64,000 nucleotides of DNA, from assembly GCF_963966145.1 (NCBI RefSeq), contig NC_091048.1, forward strand, positions 30,814,001 to 30,878,000. Direction: 5' to 3'. Origin of the DNA: Tenebrio molitor. Taxonomy: Eukaryota > Arthropoda > Insecta > Coleoptera > Tenebrionidae. This document shows, in pieces, positions 56,135-64,000 of the stretch (position 1 is its first letter; each line of letters opens with the position of its first letter). The notes beneath the pieces were generated by a model that did no database searches, had not been told where the DNA came from, and saw nothing but the letters and a program-made list of their open reading frames with translations. Position numbers and translations under genes: made by a program.

Positions 56135-56657
56135 GTACAAGGTAAGAAAGTGCTTTCTTGCAGACCGCAGGCAAAGATTATAAACCGAGCCGTAAGCGAG
56201 GTTTGTAAGTGACTAAGGTCTGCAAGGTTTGAATATTATTTTTTTCCCTACCGGCACAACTTCGTTGAAAAAAGTCAGAAAAAGATGGTTATATTCCTGA
56301 TTAAAACGAAAATTTTGAGAATTGAATAGTAGGCTGGGTTATTTGTTTAATTAACTTGTCATCGCATTTGAAGATTTGAGGTTTGTTCGAAAATTTGATA
56401 TAAACAGGTTAAAGTAATCTACTTACCTAGCGTATCTGTTTATTTTCCAAATTATATGATTGATCTACCAACTTGCTTTATTGAATTGGCTTTCATTTAT
56501 CAATAACTTATTTCACTTTTGACACTTTTGATATTTGTATTTTGGTAGAGTTTTACCATAAACATTTCATGATTAACTTTCTTACCTTAGCGAGAAAGTT
56601 GAATTTTCTCACCTCAAATGAGGTATCCACAGCCTACATTTCTAACCGGTAGGGAAA
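56135..56657. mobile_element. Family C unit 1 (stem-loop plus body)
   Basis: A stem-loop (CTTGCAGACC ... GGTCTGCAAG, tip AAACCGAGCCGTAAGCGAGG-TTT) is followed by a body with ends TTTTTTCCCTACCGGCACAA and complement of CTAACCGGTAGGGAAAAA. Unit 2 repeats it at about 95% identity by eye. Confidence 0.78.
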
Positions 56658-57212
56658 AATAGTATATTTCAAACCAAGGTAAGAAAGTGGTTTCTTGCAG
56701 ACCGCAGGCAAAGATTATAAACCGAGTCGTAGACGAGGTTTGTAAGTGCCTAAGGTCTGCAAGGACACTTTCTTAACAAGGTTTGAATACAATTTTTTTC
56801 CCTACCGGCACAACTTTGTTGAAAAAAGTAAAAAAAGATGGTTATATTCGTGATTAAAACGAAAATTTTGAGAATTGAATAGTAGGCTGTGTTATTTGTT
56901 TAATTAACTTGTCATCGCATTTGAAGATTTGAGGTTTGTTCGAAAATTTGATATAAACAGGGTAAAGTAATCTACCTACCTAGCTTATCTGTTTATTTTC
57001 CAGATTATATGATTGACCTACCACCTTACTTCATTGAATTGGCTTTCATTTATCAATAACTTATTTCACTTTTGACACTTTTGACATTTGTATTTTGGTA
57101 CAGTTTTACCATAAACATTTCATGATTAACTTTCTTACCTTAGCGAGAAAGTTGAATTTTCTCACCTCAAATGAGGTATCCACAGCCTACATTTCTAACC
57201 GGTAGGGAAAAA
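56658..57212. mobile_element. Family C unit 2 (stem-loop plus body)
   Basis: Begins ATAGTATATTTCAAACC, then a fuller stem-loop than unit 1 (AAGAAAGTGGTTTCTTGCAG ... ACACTTTCTT arms retained), then the same body to CCGGTAGGGAAAAAAT at about 57212. Unit 1 lacks the ACACTTTCTTAACAA part of the right arm. Confidence 0.8.
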
Positions 57213-57550
57213 ATAATGTTTCAACACTAAAAGTTCAATTTTGGTCGTTTCCTGGGATACGTAACGTAAAAACTGGTATTTATTTGAGACAAAAGCTTAT
57301 ACGCCTTCACAATTTTTCATTAATAAAATTGTTTCTCTATGGTAACGAAAGCAGAACAATTTTGATTTCGCTTTTTAATTTAGAAATAATTAATAGTATA
57401 TTAAAAATATCCAAATTTTATGTATTTTCCAAACTCCAGTAGAAAAAATCATGTGTGCAATTCGTAGGAAAAGTGTTTTCTCCGTACTCGACGCGTACGC
57501 ATCTCGTACGGAAAAAAATCACTTTTCCTAACTTATTGCACAAATAACTA

Positions 57551-58261
57551 TTGTCTCTTGTTTTCTATTGCCTGTTCTGGAGAATTTGATATTTTGAAAC
57601 AAAAACCTTATTTTTATGTAACATCAAAATGTATGAGCAAATTCAGGTTTTATCTTAGTTTTCATCGAAAGCACACCATTTTTTAAGTATCATAAAAATA
57701 ACCGAGTCGAAGGCAAAATTAGTTACGTTTTTTATTATTTTGTCTTTTCTTCTCAATTACATAATAATATAGGACAAATAACAAATTGCGTTATGAAACC
57801 CTTGAAGGTCTTTTATTTTTAAAAATGGAGAACACGCAGTTAACTAAAGCGTCTCTGAAAGTGATTAGTGCTCTGCATACCGAAATTGTATCATTGCCAC
57901 CTAATAAATTTGGTTCATTTCTTTTTGATTTAAAGTTTAGAAGAGAATTACTTAATAATCTAAGAACGTCCCTGAAAGGGACTAGTGCTCATCTTGCTCG
58001 AGAAACAAAACAAACAGAAGATTTTATATTATTTTATTTTTATAGATAAAATGTAGGTGGTTTTTTTGATTAATTTATGTCGCGAGAACGACAACGTTGA
58101 TCCGCCAGAATCACGGACCCCATCGACCTCGTTATTAGGACTACAAAAAAAAAAATAATAGTATACAATAATACACTCGTAAATTGCAAAATATAGGTTC
58201 CAGTGGTTGCACTTGAGTTATTCGAATACTGTATTAATAACCACTTATTAAAAACAAATTA
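57551..58261. other. Spacer
   Basis: Holds a 74-codon frame from ATG 57825 with no recognised homology, and a poly-A tract at 58146 following a GC-richer 80 bp. The latter could be the tail of a small retroposed sequence, but no family was identified. Confidence 0.3.
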
Positions 58262-58600
58262 TACAGTGTGTCCAAAAAGTCTGGAAATACCCCAATAAAA
58301 TAGAAACGAAAGATTTTCGAGAAAAACGCAAAAACAAGTGAACTAGCGTTTTCAAAAAGCTTTCTGTTGATGGTATCTGTTTGCCGTTTTTGATGACCTT
58401 GAAAGAGTTATGATGTCATCAGAGGTTTTTAAAATGGCAACGTCGCATTTTTACTACCGTTTTTAATAGATCTACCCGACGGTCAAAAAAACTTTCAATT
58501 TACATAAGAAATTTCCTGAAAAAACCTAATTGTTTTAAATAACATAATAACTTTTTCAAGGTCATCGAAAAGACCAAAAAGAAAATATCAGCAGAAAGCT
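58262..58600. mobile_element. Mariner-like MITE of the 35470 family, right end missing
   Basis: Starts ACAGTGTGTCCAAAAAGTCT and follows 35470-35800 with scattered differences. It includes a segment (ATGATGTCATCAGAGG) missing from the complete copy. Similarity fades at about 58590 with no right TIR. Confidence 0.85.
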
Positions 58601-60293
58601 TTTTTAAAACACTAATTGACCTTCGGAACCAAGGGTGTCGTTTGATTCTGTGGTTCTACACGTTTTTCTCTTTATTGTGGCGATTGTGCTTCCTTGAGGA
58701 AACTGACAAATACATATAATTCAGATTATTGTAGCAGCTTGTGGGTCCGAGGAATCGCAGTAGACGTTTCCCACATTTTATTTTGGGGTAGTTTACTTTA
58801 AAGAATTGAATTTGTGAAAATTTCACTGTAAGTTTGGTGTAGAAATTTTCCACTTGACTAGATTTGAAGCAACGTTTTCAGGGCCTCGAATAAATCCCAT
58901 TCACTTACCGACGAACGTGGCCTTTCGCGGATGAAATTGCAGTCGACTTATTCCAGGTTTATTCGGTTTGTGGACCGTTTAAAAATTACTTTTTTGAAGT
59001 GCACCGGCGGTTCATTAAAAAACCTTTTCCGAACTTAAATTCCTAAGAGTAAACAACATAGAAGAAGTTTGTTTAAAATTGCGCCCCCAATTTAAATTAC
59101 AAATCTCTGGCGGCTTTTAAAAGTTAAATTCTCCAAGTGTTGACTAACAAAAACCGCAAAGTCTTACTTTCAATTTAACAAGATCCTTTTAAGTGTTTAG
59201 AATAAGTTAATGGAATTAGGCAGCGGACCCTTTACTGACTTTAGACCGATTATACTCGTTAGTTCATTCTTTGAGCTGATGTATGCTCGCCGTCAGTCTC
59301 CAGTATTAACCAAATAAATCGAGATAACTTTTAATGCAGCTTTCGTTCAAACACCAAAAAGAAATGTCATGATTAAGAATGATCCGCAATTTATTTTATT
59401 TAAACGGAAAGACGCCGATCTCTCCAGTCAATTTCGGATCTTATACTTACAGAAATTTCAATCCTCTCTCTGTATTAATAACCACGCCCTGCTCGTTGTA
59501 ATTAGTATAATAAACGTATTTAATTACATTCCTGAGCTAGATAGTTCGGGATTGGGCGATAATTGTCGTTAACAACTAAATTCGAACTTGATTGATTCTG
59601 AAATTGTCGTTGGAAACGTTGTCCGAGCTGCGGTGGGAACTGTGCAAACAGTCTTGCGATTTGCAAACATTTGTCGAACAAACATGCCCCACGAAGGAAG
59701 AACTAGAAAAAAAATCAAATCCCTTGCCGAGATTTCCCAATTGGGTTTGAAATTTCACTTAGGCGGTAAAATCCTCCAGCCTAAAGTATCCTGAAGGCTT
59801 TCCAGGCACTTATCCATCTTACACTTCGCGCTAAAGAGAAAGAACAGAGGACTCGGTCAAATTCGACTCGTTTTACAATCAACTTTATGCTACTACAACA
59901 ATCGAAGTCTGTCGCTGCTTCTGCTTCCGTGTAATGTAATACAAAATAAATAAGTCGACGATTTATGAGTATGAAGGCGCTGCATTCGGATTAGGCGTCT
60001 ATTCTTGGAAAAGCAGTTGGTGTTTTTCTTTGATTTCTGACGTTATCTCGTGTTTCTCTCTCTTCGATTAGTAAAACATCCTCAACATGGACAGACTTGT
60101 ACATCTGTAGATTTGATTTTGGGCACAATTTGAATTACATTTTCATTTTCAGGATCTTTCCTGACACGGGCAACTTCTGTTAATTCTGATGGCATTGAAG
60201 ATGATTTTATCATTATTATCATGATGATGATATTATTGATAAAAATAATACTTTTCGACTGTTATTACACGAAAACTTTTTTATCTCAGCTGA
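58601..60293. other. Spacer without recognised genes
   Basis: Frames at 58656, 59369 and 59588 are short and unrecognised. No repeats or element ends were noticed apart from an imperfect ATGATGATGATATTATTGAT tract near 60222. Confidence 0.4.
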
Positions 60294-60571
60294 TATTGGG
60301 TGATTCAAAATGATTATGCATAAGTATGGCAACTATGTACGAAAATTTATGTGGCAACTGTGTGGGTACGATAGAGTTGACATTTCTTTGACAGTTCATA
60401 GTCGCACAATTTTGAAAATTGCAAGTCAACGTGCAATAGTATTAAAAAAAATCAAATGCACGCACATGAAATGTCATACAAATGTCAATTCTACCCCACC
60501 CACACAGTTGCCACATACATTTTCGTACATAGTTGCCATACTTATCCACAATCATTTTGAAACACCCAATA
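60294..60571. mobile_element. 278-bp MITE with ~70-bp TIRs
   Basis: Left end TATTGGGTGATTCAAAATGA and following CTATGTACGAAAATTTATGT pair with the right end (ACATACATTTTCGTACATAG ... TCATTTTGAAACACCCAATA). About 70 bp of each end pair with few mismatches, leaving a central segment of about 130 bp. TA lies at both borders. Confidence 0.93.
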
Positions 60572-62215
60572 GTTTTTTGAGTCAAATTTCTACAAGGCAA
60601 CAGTGTTTCAGTTGTTAAATAAAAAATTGTTGTGTTTTCTCTTTACACCCTTCAAATAACGATATTTCCCTTTCAGTTTGTGATAAAGTAAATTTGAAAA
60701 CTGGGTTTTATAAATTTAATTATGACAAAACAAACCAATAAACCGCTTGATTACGTGACACCAGCCACAAAAATGGCGGAGGTGCCAGGATAAGTTTCAA
60801 ATAAAAAAAACATTTCCATAACATTTTGAGTTATATTAAATGCAAAAATAGTGTTTTGTTGATATAGGTGTTAGAAATGCAAGACTGCTTCTTTCAGCGG
60901 TTCAGAAAACTGCATTTTACAGTATGAGTTAATTGTGGGGTATTTCAAATGTTCCGAAACATTAAATTGCCAGCACAATCATGATATCAGATTTATTGAC
61001 TGATACAAGTGGTGGAGCAATATCTACTTGAATTACACAAGCAAAAATATGGACAAGGGCAAAAACATTTGTATTGATTCAATACATTTCAATGATGAGA
61101 ATTTAGAGTGTGTCGGACAGTACGGTGTTTTCGTTATTTTCGAGTAGAAACCTTAATCTTCGCAGCATGGTAGAATTTCATGAGATGTGTTGGAAATATT
61201 ACAAGAAGTTATTATAAATATAAAGTTGTTGAGAATCCAATTCTGAGCTCACGTACCGAGTGTCAATGCACAATTCCCATTTTTGTTGTGAAAACTTCTT
61301 TAGGCGCACCACATACATTTTATTCCCGGGCAGTGAATTAGTTTCATGCGACACGCTAAAACCGTTCGCAGCACGACACGGTCGGGTTTAGCGGAACGAG
61401 CGAGAAACAGTCAACTGTCACTTCCACATTTTGATTGTTCATTGTGTTTTCATTGTGTTGATAAAATTTAAGTGACCTCAGTGCAGAGTTGCCATATACC
61501 GTAGAATCGAAAATTAAAAAAATCTAGATGGCGGTGATTAATACGTTTCAGTTGGCAGCACGTAAAAATTTAATTCAAATGTCATCAGATGTCATTACAA
61601 CAGTGACCGTCATTATTCATTATTGACTATTAAAATTTGCTATTACAATATGTTCACTTTAGAGTAAAAAATTTTCATTGTGCATACTTGAGAACGACGA
61701 AAAGTCGACACCTCGAGTTTTTGAGGAATTTTAACAAAAGTTTCCGGACTTTCAAGGCACTTACCAACAACTTGCCTTGATTATTTTGTTTTTCCATACC
61801 TGAAAAACAACGTGTTCAAAAACAGGCCTGGCACAATTCCCGAATTAATGCAAGTAATTACTGATAACTGCAATTTAATTGATGTCCCGACTTTGCGAAG
61901 GTCATTTGAAAACTGATCGTTGGATCGGTAATTCGCTAGTTTCGATTTCTAAACAAGTTGGGTGCTCACCGTTGAATAAAGGTCCAGGAGTTTTAAATCT
62001 CATTGTTTCATTCCACTAGGTGAGGAAATTCTTTTACGACTTTTTTCTTTCCACACATAATTCACACCTTTATGAAAATCAAGATTTCAGCGTTCTCAAA
62101 GTCACTAACCTAACTTTTGAGAGTGACATCTGATAATTGAAATCTTTTCGAATTGTCAACTGAAATTTTTGGTCACAGTCTCACAGCCAAATCAATTTTT
62201 TTTTCAATCTCACGT
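60572..62215. other. Spacer without recognised genes
   Basis: AT-rich, with a GC-richer patch at 61320-61430. No frame or element recognised. Confidence 0.35.
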
Positions 62216-62261
62216 TATAAAAACGATAAACACACGACAAATATTGTAAGTTCACAGATGG

Positions 62262-62453
62262 ATGTGGGATTTAGTAAGTAATTCTCAATTATATGGCTTC
62301 AACAATTCATCTATTGGAAAAATGTGTGTAGCAAAATGTGAAGCGGAAAATGGACAAATTAACATAATACGGGGTATAAATGGATGGTCTGCTCCCGCTT
62401 GCTATGAAAACTTGTGTTCTGTTCAATATAATAAAGCATCGTCAAGAAAATAA
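62262..62453 (+). CDS. Unrecognised small Cys-rich ORF, possible CCP-like exon
   Basis: A frame of 63 codons from ATG 62262 includes IGKMCVAKCEAENGQ and NGWSAPACYENLC. The spacing C-x3-C ... GW-x-xPxC-x4-C resembles the latter half of a sushi/CCP module, but there is no signal peptide and only part of a module. A TATAAAA sits at about 62216 and a possible splice acceptor (TTCACAG) at 62251-62257. Either a short intronless gene or one exon of a larger gene could explain it. Expression evidence would be decisive. Confidence 0.25.
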   Translation: MWDLVSNSQLYGFNNSSIGKMCVAKCEAENGQINIIRGINGWSAPACYENLCSVQYNKASSRK

Positions 62454-62673
62454 AACTTAAACGTCCCAACCTAACCTCACAAATTTTGCCAGTCTGTTTA
62501 CCTCTAAAAGCGGACGTATTTGCAGTTTCTATTGAAAAATACAGATTTTTGGTATTGGATTTAAATAATATTAGTTATTTATGCCTTGCTCCTTATTCCT
62601 CCAAGAATCGAGCGAACAAATTAACTTGTAATCGAGTGTTCGTGAAATCGTAGTTGACTGGATTTATACTTAT

Positions 62674-62988
62674 ATGTCTGAATTGAGTACTGGAAAAGAT
62701 GCAACTCATGAAGTTCTACGTCTCTGCAAAAATTCAAATTTCTACTCCTATAAAAATGTCATAACTGCAAGCCAAATGCGTCCAGATAAAAGTAAAGTTC
62801 AAGCGAATGATGTTTGTTCGAGCATAGTTGGTTATGCTTATTCAACCGGATTAATCCGAGTTAACTTGGGTGCATCTTCCTGTATTGTTCCTTCCGTAAG
62901 TTTTGCTCCCGAATTTGGCATTAATGTATTCATTGCTCAGTGTCAGAATGCACGGCTTAGGTGTTGGTTGTGTTTGAGGTTGAGATAA
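62674..62988 (+). CDS. Unrecognised 104-codon ORF
   Basis: A frame beginning MSELSTGKDATHEVLRLCKN, with a hydrophobic middle (SCIVPSVSFAPEFGINVFIA) and several cysteines. It is 220 bp downstream of the Cys-rich frame and in a different reading frame, so the two could be exons of one gene only through an intron. No family recognised. Confidence 0.2.
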   Translation: MSELSTGKDATHEVLRLCKNSNFYSYKNVITASQMRPDKSKVQANDVCSSIVGYAYSTGLIRVNLGASSCIVPSVSFAPEFGINVFIAQCQNARLRCWLCLRLR

Positions 62989-64000
62989 GTGGGTTATTTC
63001 CCTAAAGACCCTCTACATGTAGACGTACGCATGTTCTAACACGAAGATTTCGTACTGTTTGCGTGTTATTATTGTTTAAATGTTAATGCCTTCAATCATG
63101 CAGACACGCGAACTTGTTGCCAAGAAAGGTGCCATTGTTGGCGTTCCCGATTCTTATTTTTTAAGTTTCACGATCGGTGAAACGAAATGTGGTAAACAGT
63201 TCACACACGAGTACTGAACGATACGAAGACAAAACGGACGGTGGAGAAACCGATGTTATGTTCGAAGTCGGTATAAGAAACTACGTCACTGCATTGGCTC
63301 GAGTGGGTTAATGGTTTTTTCTTTATCTACAGGTAGATGATTAGATTGCGGTCGTGTGTGTAGTGGTTATTCGTATTTTATTCATCGAAAGGGTCGTCGT
63401 GCACTGAATAAGTAATAAGGGATTTTCAGCATCTTTTATAGAGTTTATTTGCTAAGAATGCAGTGCTATTTAGGTCCCTTATAGGCCACATACATATGTC
63501 GCAAAAAGCTTTCGAAAGCTCTCTCCCAGCGCCCAAAAAGAAATTCGAAACTCGGAGGAAGTAATTGAATTTTGCTTTTTATAAATCATTTTAGCATCGA
63601 AGACAATAGAGAATTTAAAGCGAAATTTCCGTCGAAAGAAGATTTCGAGGGATCAGACTTGAGTCCTCGGAGGCTGCCTAATTATCCCTGGTGACCGGCT
63701 TGTTCTTTTATTTTGTTTTCGATCAAACTCCCAACAAAGTAGTTTCAAAAACACGGACCTATGACAGAGACCGCAAAATCGCGATCACAAAGATGATCGA
63801 TATTTGCAATTCTGCCACGTGAACGATCCTGCGAAGCACTTTGATGTTGTTAGAGCGCCGAAGCTGGTAATTATTACACGTGTAGTTTTTGGGGGAATAA
63901 AATCGAATTAAAACCGAACTGTTCGTTTCCGCTCGACGACTGTCTATTAATTTGTCAGGGAAAAATGACAACTGGAGTCGATAATGGAACGGCGTTAAGC
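62989..64000. other. Right edge of the window
   Basis: No gene or repeat recognised. Base composition becomes more balanced toward the end, which may indicate approach to another gene or control region outside the window. Confidence 0.35.

Larger units (their letters stand above)
56043..57550. mobile_element. Stem-loop-bearing element family D, copy 2, carrying two family C units
   Basis: Outer parts 56043-56133 and 57213-57550 match 39315-39404 and 39710-40075, including both TIRs and the terminal stem-loop (57450-57550). The interior is replaced by two tandem family C units. Confidence 0.8.

Noticed and set aside
57825..58049. 74-codon frame from ATG 57825
   Set aside because: Protein-like in appearance but no homology, promoter or splice context; too short to claim in AT-rich DNA.
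58080..58160. GC-richer 60 bp followed by poly-A, possible retroposed small RNA
   Set aside because: No A/B box or known small-RNA sequence could be recognised, and no target duplication was seen.

Overview
This is a stretch of an AT-rich animal nuclear genome, almost certainly an insect and probably a beetle. The genes have GT-AG introns, AATAAA signals and long repeat-filled spacers, and nothing looks bacterial or viral. The order is inferred from how the E75 hormone-receptor domains read against remembered insect sequences. No tRNA, rRNA or CRISPR array was found.

Three protein-coding genes can be supported fully. (1) Bases 1254-14615, plus strand: the ecdysone-induced nuclear receptor E75 (Eip75B, NR1D3), nearly complete. 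Three alternative first exons splice or read in frame into common exons: an A-type exon giving both zinc fingers, a B-type exon giving only the second finger, and a D-type exon giving no DNA-binding domain. A fourth, C-like candidate is weaker. (2) Bases 29489-32171, minus strand: the nucleolar rRNA 2'-O-methyltransferase FTSJ3/Spb1 in six exons, 807 residues. (3) Bases 33217-34112, plus strand: Bax inhibitor-1 (TMBIM6) in three exons, 236 residues. Genes 2 and 3 are head to head, about 1 kb apart.

The rest is accessory DNA. The E75 introns hold four TA-flanked terminal-inverted-repeat (TIR) elements. Bases 14616-29322 lie between E75 and Spb1. They contain a 124-bp tandem repeat, several short TIR elements (MITEs), many nuclear-receptor half-sites and, at 26678-28286, at least three levels of elements nested inside one another. 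Bases 34261-64000 contain no confident gene but about fifteen further elements. These include a 1.65-kb relic of a DUF4817-type transposon, a 570-bp element with an 8-bp target duplication, and a 208-bp hairpin.

The most unusual signal is a shared design in four otherwise different short-element families (27.3, 39.3, 39.4 and 56.1 kb). Each is a body bounded by inverted repeats with a separate 100-140-bp stem-loop attached outside one body end. Stem-loops differ between families, while the body ends and the AT linker look alike. Two copies of one family carry two different members of this class at the same internal point.

E75 acts in the ecdysone cascade, Spb1 in 60S ribosome assembly and BI-1 in ER stress and calcium control. 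Nothing suggests the three genes work together; they are simply neighbours.
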